From contig JBDUCU010000002.1 in assembly GCA_040003315.1 (NCBI GenBank), forward strand, positions 9,320 through 73,319: a stretch of DNA of 64,000 nucleotides, given 5' to 3'. Shown here one piece after another: positions 7,701-15,261 of the stretch (its first letter is position 1; the number at the start of each line of letters is the position of its first letter). Source of the stretch: JACCZX01 sp040003315. Its GTDB lineage: Bacteria; Pseudomonadota; Gammaproteobacteria; Burkholderiales; Burkholderiaceae_F. A model generated the notes under the pieces. The model saw nothing but the letters and a program-made list of their open reading frames with translations. It searched no databases and was not told the DNA's origin. A program made the position numbers and the translations under genes.

Positions 7701-9380
7701 CTAAATGGGCGTCGTTTGCTCGGTGTTGAACAACCCGGCCTGTGCCCCCAGCACGCGGGTTTTGGCGAGCACACCGGCTGACTCGAGGATCGGGTATGAC
7801 ACCGAGCAGATCAGGGAGTTGATGCGCTTGAAATCGGACAGGAGATCCAGATGCAGCGAGCTGGTTTCGACCGACTGCAGCGTGTTCTCAAACAACCTGC
7901 GCAGGTGATGGTCGGCATAGCGCAGCTCGAGCTCGCGGAACGCAACCTTTTCCGCGATCAGCTGCTGTGCCGATTTCAGGTCTCCATTCAGGAAAACCGC
8001 CACCGACAATTGCAGGTTGGTCATCAGCCGTGCGTGCAGGTCGCTGATCTCGACCAGGCCGGCTTGCGAAAAGGACAGCTTCAGCTGGATCTTGCGTTGC
8101 GCGATGTCGAGCAGCAGGCGCTCGATGATGTCGCCAATGTGCTCGAGATTGATGGTGAACTGGATGATCTCGGTCCAGCGGCGCGCTTCGTTCGCATCGA
8201 GCGCTTCGCGGCTAACCTGCGCCAGGTAGCGCTTGATCGCCGAATACAGGCGGTCGACTTCGTCGTCTTTCCGGCGCAGCGCTTCCACCAGCGGCAGGTC
8301 GTTGGTCTTCAGAACCGTCGGCAGTCCGGTCAGCATTTCATGCACGGTATCTGCCAGCCGGATCGTTTCGCGGGATGCATTGCCCAGAGCGAGCGCAGGG
8401 GTATCGAGCGCGACGGGATCAAGATATTTCGGCTCGCCGGCGCGATCGGTGATCGGTTTCGCGGGCAGCCAGCGTTCAGCAATCACTGCAAAGCGATCGG
8501 TGAATCCGATGAACGCGATTGCCAAGGCGATGTTAAACAGCAGGTGAAACTGCACGATCAGCTGCTGAGGATTGTCTTGCCACCGCGTGAGAAAGGGGGT
8601 CACGAGCGGCAACGCGAGCACCGCGACCGCGACCCCGGCAGCCTTGAACATGAAGTTGCCAAGCGGCACGCGGCGAGCGACGGCATCCGCTTTCCACGTT
8701 GTGAGCAATGCCAAGAGTCCGCTGCCGAGGTTCGCGCCCAACACGATCGGCAGTGCGACCTGGATTGGCAGCACGTGCGTTGCCGACAGCGTGGCTACCA
8801 GCAGCACAACAGCGAGACTCGAATACGAAGCAACCACCATCAATGCACCGATCAGCACGTCGAGCAGCAAATCGCCCGACAGTTGAGCGAACAGGACCCG
8901 CACCCCGGACGCCTGCGTCAGCGGCGCGGTCGCTGCAGTCACCATCTGCAGCGCGAGGATCATCACGCCGAGGCCCAGCACGATCTTGCCAATCTGGCCT
9001 GCGCGCTCGTTCTTCTTGGACAGATACACCACCACGCCGGCCACGATCAGCAGCGGTGCGAGCCAGGTCAGATTGAGTGAAAAAAACTGAACCATCAACG
9101 CGGTGCCAACATCGGCTCCGAGCATCACCGCCAGCGCGGCTGCGGTCGTGATCAGGCCCTGTGACACGAACGAAGACGCCAGCAATGCGGTAGCAGTCGA
9201 GCTTTGCAGCAGGCCGGTGACGGCGACGCCTGCGACAAAACTGGTACCGCGGTGGCCGACGTTGCGTCGTAGGACATGACGCAGACTTGCGCCGTACACG
9301 CGCAGCACTCCGCTGCGCACGATATGTGTTCCCCAAACGAGAAGCGCGATGGCGGCTAAGAGGTTAAGCAATGTCTGCAT
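7701..9380 (-). CDS. Na/phosphate transporter with C-terminal PhoU-like domain
   Basis: A 559-residue inner-membrane protein of the PNaS family. Two similar membrane repeats carry the paired glutamine/serine/threonine motifs (GLLQSSTATALLASSFV near residue 58 and VVLGANLGSGLLALL in the second repeat). The last 220 residues form a helical PhoU-like regulatory domain. Bacterial homologues such as E. coli YjbB lower cytoplasmic phosphate when expressed, so export is a reasonable role. Position is the main clue here: it sits inside the phosphonate operon (9 bases after phnY, 4 bases before the HD oxygenase), where phosphate is released in excess of need when phosphonate serves as carbon or nitrogen source. 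Direction of transport is inferred. Confidence 0.88.
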   Translation of the reverse strand: MQTLLNLLAAIALLVWGTHIVRSGVLRVYGASLRHVLRRNVGHRGTSFVAGVAVTGLLQSSTATALLASSFVSQGLITTAAALAVMLGADVGTALMVQFFSLNLTWLAPLLIVAGVVVYLSKKNERAGQIGKIVLGLGVMILALQMVTAATAPLTQASGVRVLFAQLSGDLLLDVLIGALMVVASYSSLAVVLLVATLSATHVLPIQVALPIVLGANLGSGLLALLTTWKADAVARRVPLGNFMFKAAGVAVAVLALPLVTPFLTRWQDNPQQLIVQFHLLFNIALAIAFIGFTDRFAVIAERWLPAKPITDRAGEPKYLDPVALDTPALALGNASRETIRLADTVHEMLTGLPTVLKTNDLPLVEALRRKDDEVDRLYSAIKRYLAQVSREALDANEARRWTEIIQFTINLEHIGDIIERLLLDIAQRKIQLKLSFSQAGLVEISDLHARLMTNLQLSVAVFLNGDLKSAQQLIAEKVAFRELELRYADHHLRRLFENTLQSVETSSLHLDLLSDFKRINSLICSVSYPILESAGVLAKTRVLGAQAGLFNTEQTTPI

Positions 9381-9389
9381 TGACTGCTG

Positions 9390-10829
9390 CTACCAGGGCA
9401 ACGAGTACGTCTTGGTGTTGGTGAAGCTCTTCATTGCTTCGAGCACGCCTTCCTTGTAGCCCAATCCTGAATCCTTGATGCCCCCGAAAGGCGTCAGTTC
9501 CAGCCGGTATCCCGGCACTTCACGCACATTCACGGTGCCCACCTGCAACTCAGATACGAAACGCGTGACGTAATCGAGCCGGTTGGTGCACACGGCTGAA
9601 GATAACCCGTACGCTGTCGAGTTGCTGATTGCGATCGCTTCATCGATCGTGCCGAATCGAATCACCGGCGACACCGGACCGAACGTTTCCTGTCTGACCA
9701 GCGTCATCTCCGTTTTTACATCATCTACGACGGTCGGCGAATACAGCGCACCCTGGCGCTGGTTGCCGGTCACCAGTAGCGCGCCGTGTGCTACGGCTTC
9801 GTTGACTCGTTGCTCGAACAGCTTGGCGGCGGACTCGTCGATCACCGTGCCCATGTCGGTTGACGGATCAAGCGGGTCGCCATAATTCACGGCCTTAGTC
9901 TTTGCAAGCAGCAGCTCGACGAAGCGATCTGCGACCGCGTGCTGAACCAACATCCGCTTGACCGCGGTGCACCGCTGGCCCGAGTTCTTGTACGAGCCGC
10001 TCGCGGCAAGCGTTGCCGCTTCTTCGAGATCGGCATCTTCCATCACGATGATCGGGTCGTTGCCGCCCAGCTCCAGCACTTGCCGCTTGTAGACCGCCTT
10101 TGCAGCGATCGCCTTACCGACGGCGACACCACCGGTGAAGGTCACCAGATCGACCTGGGGGTTCGTCAACAGCTCATCGGCGATCTCGCGCGGGTCGCCG
10201 GTAATGACCGACAACATCGGTGGTGGCAAGCCGGCCTCGTACAGGATGTCGGCCAGAGCGTATGCCGCAAGCGGCGTTTTCTCGCTGGGCTTCAACACGA
10301 CCCGGTTGTTGGTCGCGATTGCGGGTGCAACTTTGTGGATCACCTGATTCAGCGGGTGATTGAACGGCGTGATCGCGGTGATCACGCCGAGCAGAGGCTC
10401 GCGCATCGTGTACACCTTGCGCTGGCGTCCATGCGGCGTGACGTCGCACGAGAAAACCTGGCCGTCGTCGACCAGCGCCTGATTCGCGGAGAACAGCAGC
10501 ACATCGCTGGCGCGGCCCACTTCGTACAGCGTGTCTTTCAAGCACAACCCTGATTCGAGCGTGATCATTCGCGCGATCGCATCGCGTCGCTCGGCAATGA
10601 TCTGCGCCGCCTTCATCAGGATCCGATAGCGTTCGTGCCGCGTCAGTCGGCTGCGAAAACGTGCACCGATGTCGATCGCGTGCCGCACCTGCGCCACCGA
10701 CGCATTCGGCACGAAGGCTACGACTTCGTCGGTGTACGGATAGCGGATCTCGAAATGCCGATCGCCCGCGATTTTTTCGCCCGCGATGCGCAGCGATTCG
10801 GTCCGGATGGGTGCGTTGGGCGCGTTCAT
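9390..10829 (-). CDS. phnY: Phosphonoacetaldehyde dehydrogenase
   Basis: A 479-residue NAD(P)-dependent aldehyde dehydrogenase that oxidises phosphonoacetaldehyde to phosphonoacetate. The catalytic set is complete: general-base Glu in VLELGGNDPI, nucleophile Cys in NSGQRCTAVKR, Asn in ITPFNHPLN, and the Rossmann loop FTGGVAVGKAI. The specific function comes from context, between the phosphonoacetate hydrolase gene and the Na/Pi gene, and from its likeness to the PhnY dehydrogenases of PhnW-PhnY-PhnA pathways. ATG 10829 is taken as the start because it lies five bases after the phnA stop; a longer frame would overlap phnA. The name phnY is also used for an unrelated dioxygenase; the dehydrogenase is meant here. 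Confidence 0.9.
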   Translation of the reverse strand: MNAPNAPIRTESLRIAGEKIAGDRHFEIRYPYTDEVVAFVPNASVAQVRHAIDIGARFRSRLTRHERYRILMKAAQIIAERRDAIARMITLESGLCLKDTLYEVGRASDVLLFSANQALVDDGQVFSCDVTPHGRQRKVYTMREPLLGVITAITPFNHPLNQVIHKVAPAIATNNRVVLKPSEKTPLAAYALADILYEAGLPPPMLSVITGDPREIADELLTNPQVDLVTFTGGVAVGKAIAAKAVYKRQVLELGGNDPIIVMEDADLEEAATLAASGSYKNSGQRCTAVKRMLVQHAVADRFVELLLAKTKAVNYGDPLDPSTDMGTVIDESAAKLFEQRVNEAVAHGALLVTGNQRQGALYSPTVVDDVKTEMTLVRQETFGPVSPVIRFGTIDEAIAISNSTAYGLSSAVCTNRLDYVTRFVSELQVGTVNVREVPGYRLELTPFGGIKDSGLGYKEGVLEAMKSFTNTKTYSLPW

Positions 10830-10834
10830 CGGGA

Positions 10835-12064
10835 TCACTGAGCAGAGTTCAGCGCGAGGTCGAACGCATCGAAATTGCGCCAACGCCGGTTCGGGTTCAG
10901 CCCTTCGATGCGCCGGTTGATGATCAGCGGCACGCGCTGCTCGGAGATGCCTCCGTGTGAGCGCAGCGGCAGCTCGAGCTGCGACAGGTCGTGGCGACTG
11001 CGGTTCGTACCGAGCACGAAGCTGCGCTCGGCGATGACGACAATGTCGCCGATGCGATCAGGCGGCAGCTCGAAGCGCAGCGCAGCCTCCGCACGCGGCA
11101 GCACGAGTTCGATTCCCAGAAGCGCACGCAGCCGATCGATCACGTCGTGGACGGCGTCGGGCGGCAGGTAGATCGTGGCAAACGACCCCAGTGCGCCGTG
11201 ATGTACGACATACGGATCGGTAATCGGCAGGATCACGCGCGACCGCTCGGCACCGAGCCATTGGTCCAGTGTGTCCTGCAGATAGATGACGTTGGGACTG
11301 GCGTCGAGCCGCGTCTTGGCGTTCATACCGTGATCTGCAGTGACGGCGAACACCACGCCGAGCGCATCGAGTTCGCCCAGGTAGCGATCGAACATCGCGT
11401 AAAAACGATTGGCCTGTTCATCGCCCGGCGCGTGCTTGTGCTGAACGTAATCGGTGGTTGATAGGTACACCAGATCCGGCCGTTGAGTCTCGATGAGCTT
11501 GACTCCGGCGGCAAAGACGAACTCCGAAAGCTCGGCACTGTAAACGTCTGGCACCGCCATGCCCACCAGCGAGACGACGTCTTTGATGCCATTGTCCGCC
11601 TGCGTCGACGCATCGGCCTTTTCGGCCGAAAAGCAGATTCCGCGCAGCTTGTGCCCGAGCAACCGGCGCAACTTGTCCTTTGCAGTCACCACGGCGACCG
11701 AGTACCCCGCGTCGGCGATTGCGGCGAGGATCGTCGGCGCCCGCAGCCACTTCGGATCGTTCATCATGACCTCGGCGTTCGCGTCGACGTCGAGCAGCGT
11801 ATTGCCGCAGATGCCGTGCACTGAGGGCGGGGCGCCGGTGACGATCGAAAGATTGTTCGGATTCGTGAAGCTTGGGATCACGCAGTCGGCCAACAACGCG
11901 GTGCCATCGGCCAGTACCCTTTTCAAGTGAGGCATGCGGCCGCTGGCGACGGCCTGAGCGATGTAGTCCGGCTCGCAGCCGTCGACGCAGATCACCACCG
12001 TGGGTTGCTTCGGGGCCGCGTAACTGCGCCCGTTGACCTGCACCGTCGTCTCTTTGAGTGCCAT
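10835..12064 (-). CDS. phnA: Phosphonoacetate hydrolase
   Basis: A 409-residue enzyme of the alkaline-phosphatase superfamily that cleaves the C-P bond of phosphonoacetate to acetate and phosphate using two zinc ions. Visible active-site elements are the metal Asp in VVICVDGCEPDYI, the nucleophile Thr in SFTNPNNLSIVTG, the Asp/His pair in STTDYVQHKH, TADHGMN, and the late His in SHGGISEQRVP. The start MALKETTVQVNGRSY at 12064 lies four bases after the phnR stop, so regulator and hydrolase are co-transcribed. The symbol phnA here means phosphonoacetate hydrolase, not the unrelated E. coli PhnA protein. Confidence 0.92.
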   Translation of the reverse strand: MALKETTVQVNGRSYAAPKQPTVVICVDGCEPDYIAQAVASGRMPHLKRVLADGTALLADCVIPSFTNPNNLSIVTGAPPSVHGICGNTLLDVDANAEVMMNDPKWLRAPTILAAIADAGYSVAVVTAKDKLRRLLGHKLRGICFSAEKADASTQADNGIKDVVSLVGMAVPDVYSAELSEFVFAAGVKLIETQRPDLVYLSTTDYVQHKHAPGDEQANRFYAMFDRYLGELDALGVVFAVTADHGMNAKTRLDASPNVIYLQDTLDQWLGAERSRVILPITDPYVVHHGALGSFATIYLPPDAVHDVIDRLRALLGIELVLPRAEAALRFELPPDRIGDIVVIAERSFVLGTNRSRHDLSQLELPLRSHGGISEQRVPLIINRRIEGLNPNRRWRNFDAFDLALNSAQ

Positions 12065-12068
12065 CGGA

Positions 12069-12851
12069 TCAGCCACGCGCTTTTCTGGCGGAGGGTGCGC
12101 GCACCGGTTTCGCGCGCGGCAGATGCGCAGCGACGACTCCATGCACCACTCGGTGCTTGCTTTCGGTGACATGCTCGTACATCGCACGTCCCGCCACTTC
12201 GCCGTCGCCCGAGGCAATCGCTTTCAAAATGGCGCGATGCTCGGCCGCCGAACTCGGCAGCATCGACTGGTCCGATACACTCCGGCGCCGGTACAACGCC
12301 AGCTCCTTGACCAGCTTGCGATAGACACCGGCGAGCTTCCGGTTGCCCGCGAACTCGACCAGCGCGTCGTGAAAATGCAGATTCAGCCGGTGATAGGCAT
12401 CGGAGTCACCGCCGCGGGCGGCAATATCCATCTGTTCGACGATCGCGCGCGCGGCCTTCATCTGCTCCGCGGTCATTGTTTCGGCAAGGCGCCTGCCGAC
12501 CACCTCGTCCATCGCGGCGCGAAGATCGAAGATTTCCAGCGCTTCCTCCAGCGGAATCTCGCGAACGAAAACGCCGCGATTCTTTTCCTGCCGCACCAGC
12601 CCGGCCTCTTCCAGCATTCGAAACGCCTCGCGTATCGGCCCCCGGGAAACTCCCAAGCGCTCCGACAGCCAAGCTTCGGTAAGTTTGGTGCCGGCCGTGA
12701 TTTCGCCTTCCAAAATCATGCGTTCGATCTCGTGCTGCGCAGCGCTCGACAACGACGCAGAGCGAAGCACTGCGATGCTCGGTGGCACGGCACGCGGGGG
12801 CTCCGCCGCACGCGCCGCTGACATTCCGTTGTGGTGCGATCGGTCAGGCAT
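12069..12851 (-). CDS. phnR: GntR/FadR-type regulator of phosphonate use
   Basis: About 260 residues. An N-terminal winged helix (ERMILEGEITAGTKLTEAWL, then LGVSRGPIREAFRMLEEAGL, about residues 45-95) is followed by an all-helical FCD ligand-binding domain with conserved metal-site residues (DLRAAMDEVV, LNLHFHDALV, EHRAILKAI). Together these match the PhnR-type regulator of burkholderial 2-aminoethylphosphonate loci. ATG 12851 is preferred over an in-frame TTG at 12890 because the predicted promoter and operator overlap the longer start; ATG 12824 is also possible. It is the first gene of the leftward operon and probably represses both operons from the shared palindrome. Ligand unknown. Confidence 0.85.
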   Translation of the reverse strand: MPDRSHHNGMSAARAAEPPRAVPPSIAVLRSASLSSAAQHEIERMILEGEITAGTKLTEAWLSERLGVSRGPIREAFRMLEEAGLVRQEKNRGVFVREIPLEEALEIFDLRAAMDEVVGRRLAETMTAEQMKAARAIVEQMDIAARGGDSDAYHRLNLHFHDALVEFAGNRKLAGVYRKLVKELALYRRRSVSDQSMLPSSAAEHRAILKAIASGDGEVAGRAMYEHVTESKHRVVHGVVAAHLPRAKPVRAPSARKARG

Positions 12852-12878
12852 CGCCGCGATTCTAGCCGGTGAAGTGTT

Positions 12879-12892
12879 TATTGTCGACAATA
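12879..12892. promoter_or_regulatory. 14-base perfect palindrome, candidate PhnR operator
   Basis: TATTGTCGACAATA is a perfect inverted repeat with the TTGT...ACAA shape common for operators of FadR-type GntR proteins. It overlaps the predicted -10 of phnR and lies 12 bases upstream of the predicted -35 of the transporter operon. One bound repressor could therefore act on both. No other copy was noticed in the window. Confidence 0.55.
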
Positions 12893-12915
12893 TGCAAAAA
12901 ACAATTGACAGCCAA
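12887..12915 (-). promoter_or_regulatory. Predicted promoter of phnR-phnA-phnY operon
   Basis: On the reverse strand TTGGCT (12915-12910) and TATTGT (12892-12887) are spaced by 17 bases, a plausible sigma-70 promoter. Its -10 lies within the palindrome. Transcription would begin near 12880, upstream of the chosen phnR ATG. Confidence 0.4.
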
Positions 12916-12934
12916 AATTGTGACTGCCTAGACT
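12905..12934 (+). promoter_or_regulatory. Predicted promoter of the phosphonate transporter operon
   Basis: TTGACA (12905-12910), an 18-base spacer and TAGACT (12929-12934) make a good sigma-70 promoter pointing at the binding-protein gene. The leader would be about 105 bases long and contains the inverted repeat at 12936-12955. Confidence 0.5.
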
Positions 12935-12935
12935 G

Positions 12936-12955
12936 ACGGTGATTTGTGTCACCGT
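12936..12955. promoter_or_regulatory. Inverted repeat in the transporter-operon leader
   Basis: ACGGTGA-N6-TCACCGT, a perfect 7-base stem, starts just past the predicted -10. It could be a second protein site or a 5' hairpin on the mRNA. Nothing in the sequence decides between these. Confidence 0.3.
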
Positions 12956-13045
12956 GTCGTCAACCGCTTTAATTGGCCTGCGCCGTAGGCTGTTCAGCCC
13001 ACTCAACAGAGCCGACGGGCCGTATCGACCAACAGGGAGAAGTCG

Positions 13046-14077
13046 ATGAAATTCGTTTCCAACACGGCCGTCAAGGTCTTCGCGGCTGCTGCACTTTCGC
13101 TTTGCGCATTCGGTGCCTACGCGCAAAAGACACAGCTCAGCGTGTACACCGCGCTCGAGACCGATCAACTGAAGGCTTACAAGGAAGGCTTCGAAAAATC
13201 GAATCCCAACATTGAAATCGTCTGGGTGCGCGACTCCACCGGCATCGTTACCGCGAAGCTGCTGGCGGAAAAGGCGAACCCAAAGGCCGACGTGATCATG
13301 GGTCTGGCCGCGACGAGCATGGCGGTGTTCGACAACGAAGGGATGCTGGTTCCTTATGCGCCGCCGGGCTTAAGCCGCCTCTCCGCGCAGTACCGCGACC
13401 CGAAGAATCCGCCGACATGGGTGGGGATGGACGTGTGGGGCGCCACCATTTGCTACAACACGGTAGAAGGCGCGAAGCGCAATGTCCCGAAGCCCGAAAC
13501 ATGGCGTGATCTGACCAAGTCGGTCTACAAGGGCCAGATCGTGATGCCGCACCCCGCGTCATCGGGCACCGGATTTTTCGATGTCTCCGCGTGGTTGCAA
13601 ATGTGGGGCGAGGCCGACGGATGGAAGTTCATGGACGCGCTGCACGAGAACGTCGCGCAGTACATGCACTCCGGCTCGCGGCCCTGCGCGGCGGCGGCAG
13701 CGGGCGAATATGTGGTCGGCATTTCGTTCGAATATCGCGCCAACCGCGAGAAGGCGCGCGGCGCCCCGATCGAGTTGGTCTTTCCGAAGGAAGGGCTGGG
13801 ATGGGATCTGGAAGCCATCGCGATCCACAAAGGCACCAAGAACATGGCTGCCGCGCAGAAGCTCGTCGATTGGTCGGTAAGCGACGAGGCGATGGCGCTG
13901 TACGCCAATAATTTTGCAATCGTTGCGGTTCCCGCACTGTCGAAGCCGCTTCCCAATGTGCCGGCCGACTACGCGACCCGTCTGGTGAAGAACGACTTCG
14001 CCTGGGCCGCGAAGAACCGCGACCGCGTGCTGGCAGAGTGGGAGAAGCGTTACGGGACCAAGGCCGCGCCGAAGTAG
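13046..14077 (+). CDS. phnS: 2-Aminoethylphosphonate ABC transporter, periplasmic binding protein
   Basis: A 343-residue exported solute-binding protein of the iron/thiamine/phosphonate class. It has a Sec signal (KVFAAAALSLCAFGAYAQ, cleavage near residue 27) followed by TQLSVYTALETDQLKAYKEG, typical of the fold. It would capture 2-aminoethylphosphonate in the periplasm and pass it to the permease two genes downstream. The ribosome-binding site AGGGAGA precedes the ATG by six bases. Substrate is assigned from the operon, which continues with ATPase, permease and the 2-aminoethylphosphonate transaminase, and from likeness to PhnS-type proteins of Burkholderia. Confidence 0.85.
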   Translation: MKFVSNTAVKVFAAAALSLCAFGAYAQKTQLSVYTALETDQLKAYKEGFEKSNPNIEIVWVRDSTGIVTAKLLAEKANPKADVIMGLAATSMAVFDNEGMLVPYAPPGLSRLSAQYRDPKNPPTWVGMDVWGATICYNTVEGAKRNVPKPETWRDLTKSVYKGQIVMPHPASSGTGFFDVSAWLQMWGEADGWKFMDALHENVAQYMHSGSRPCAAAAAGEYVVGISFEYRANREKARGAPIELVFPKEGLGWDLEAIAIHKGTKNMAAAQKLVDWSVSDEAMALYANNFAIVAVPALSKPLPNVPADYATRLVKNDFAWAAKNRDRVLAEWEKRYGTKAAPK

Positions 14078-14078
14078 G

Positions 14079-14108
14079 GTTATTTCCGACGACTTTCGCG
14101 GAAATAAC
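14079..14108 (+). other. First intercistronic stem-loop, phnS-phnT gap
   Basis: GTTATTTCCG and CGGAAATAAC form a perfect 10-base stem around a 10-base loop, beginning two bases after the binding-protein stop codon. No T-run follows on the plus strand, so it is not a standard terminator. mRNA 3'-end protection is the likelier use. Confidence 0.5.
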
Positions 14109-14109
14109 T

Positions 14110-14150
14110 CGCCGGGTTGGACCGCACCTCTAGGGGCGTTCAACCCGGCG
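14110..14150 (+). other. Second intercistronic stem-loop, phnS-phnT gap
   Basis: CGCCGGGTTG pairs perfectly with CAACCCGGCG around a 21-base loop, one base after the first hairpin and ten bases before the ATPase start. Like the first, it lacks a T-run. The pair fills almost the whole 83-base gap. Confidence 0.5.
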
Positions 14151-14160
14151 GACTCCAGCC

Positions 14161-15261
14161 ATGGTCATCGACGCAGCGGCGGTTCGACTCGAAGGCATCC
14201 GCAAAACTTTCGGAAGTTTCGTTGCGCTCGACTCGATCGACCTGGCGATCGCGCCGGGCGAGCTGGTTTGCTTTCTCGGTCCCTCGGGATGTGGCAAGAC
14301 CACGCTGTTGAGAATCATCGCAGGTCTCGAACGGCAAACGCTCGGCCGCATCTGGCAAAACGGTATTGATGTTTCCAACGCACCGCCGGCCGGACGCGAC
14401 TATGGAATCGTGTTCCAGTCGTATGCGCTGTTCCCGAACCTGACGATCGCGCAAAATGTCGCCTACGGCCTCGTTAATCGGCGCAAGGCGCGCGCCGAAC
14501 GATCGGCACGTGTCAGCGAGTTGCTGTCGCTCGTCGGGTTGTCGGACGCGGGCGGCAAATATCCGAGCCAGATGTCGGGCGGCCAGCAGCAGCGCGTTGC
14601 GCTTGCTCGCGCGCTCGCGACGTCGCCCAGTTTGCTGCTGCTTGACGAGCCACTGTCTGCGCTGGATGCAAAAGTGCGCGAGCGGCTACGCGGCGAGATC
14701 AAGCAATTGCAGCGCCGGTTGCGCGTGACCACGATCATGGTGACGCACGATCAGGAAGAGGCCCTGTCAATGGCCGATAAAGTAATTGTGATGAACGACG
14801 GCGTGATCGAACAGATCGGCTCGGCGAGCGAAGTCTATGAGCGCGCCGCGACTCCGTTTGTGGCGGAATTTCTGGGTAAGGTCAACGTGTTGAATGCGGT
14901 CTCGCTTGGCGCCGGCAACTATCGCGTCGGTGCGGTCAACCTGACGTTGCCGGATGGCGCGGCCGGTAACGTCGCAGGCCAGATGGTGCGAATCTATGTT
15001 CGCCCCGAGGATCGGCATGTCGAAGGAGACATCGCGAGCATGCCAAATCGCCTGCGCGGACGCATCGACCGCATCGACTATCTGGGCACGTTCTGCCTGG
15101 CCGAGCTGCGCAGCGAAGCGCTCGGCCAGCCGATGCTGATTTCCTATTCACTGAATCAGTTGCACGATCTTGGCGTGCGCGAGGGGCGGGAAGTCGAAAT
15201 TGCGCTGCGCGTCGATCGCGTGCGTGTGTTTGCGGACTCCAGCGCGCCGGCGGTGGTATGA
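14161..15261 (+). CDS. phnT: 2-Aminoethylphosphonate ABC transporter, ATP-binding protein
   Basis: A 366-residue ABC ATPase of the PotA/FbpC type. Walker A is GPSGCGKTT (about residues 40-48), the signature MSGGQQQRVALARAL, Walker B LLLLDEPLSALDAK, and the switch His lies in MVTHDQEEA. The last 110 residues form a TOBE-type regulatory domain (MVRIYVRPEDRHV). It energises uptake through the fused permease, whose ATG overlaps this gene's stop (ATGA at 15258-15261). The start directly follows the two hairpins and has only a weak ribosome-binding site. Confidence 0.88.
   Translation: MVIDAAAVRLEGIRKTFGSFVALDSIDLAIAPGELVCFLGPSGCGKTTLLRIIAGLERQTLGRIWQNGIDVSNAPPAGRDYGIVFQSYALFPNLTIAQNVAYGLVNRRKARAERSARVSELLSLVGLSDAGGKYPSQMSGGQQQRVALARALATSPSLLLLDEPLSALDAKVRERLRGEIKQLQRRLRVTTIMVTHDQEEALSMADKVIVMNDGVIEQIGSASEVYERAATPFVAEFLGKVNVLNAVSLGAGNYRVGAVNLTLPDGAAGNVAGQMVRIYVRPEDRHVEGDIASMPNRLRGRIDRIDYLGTFCLAELRSEALGQPMLISYSLNQLHDLGVREGREVEIALRVDRVRVFADSSAPAVV

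Noticed and set aside
12905..12940. Pho box in front of the phosphonate transporter operon
   Set aside because: TGACAG-like repeats occur but are spaced 13 and 15 bases apart, not the 11-base period of PhoB sites.
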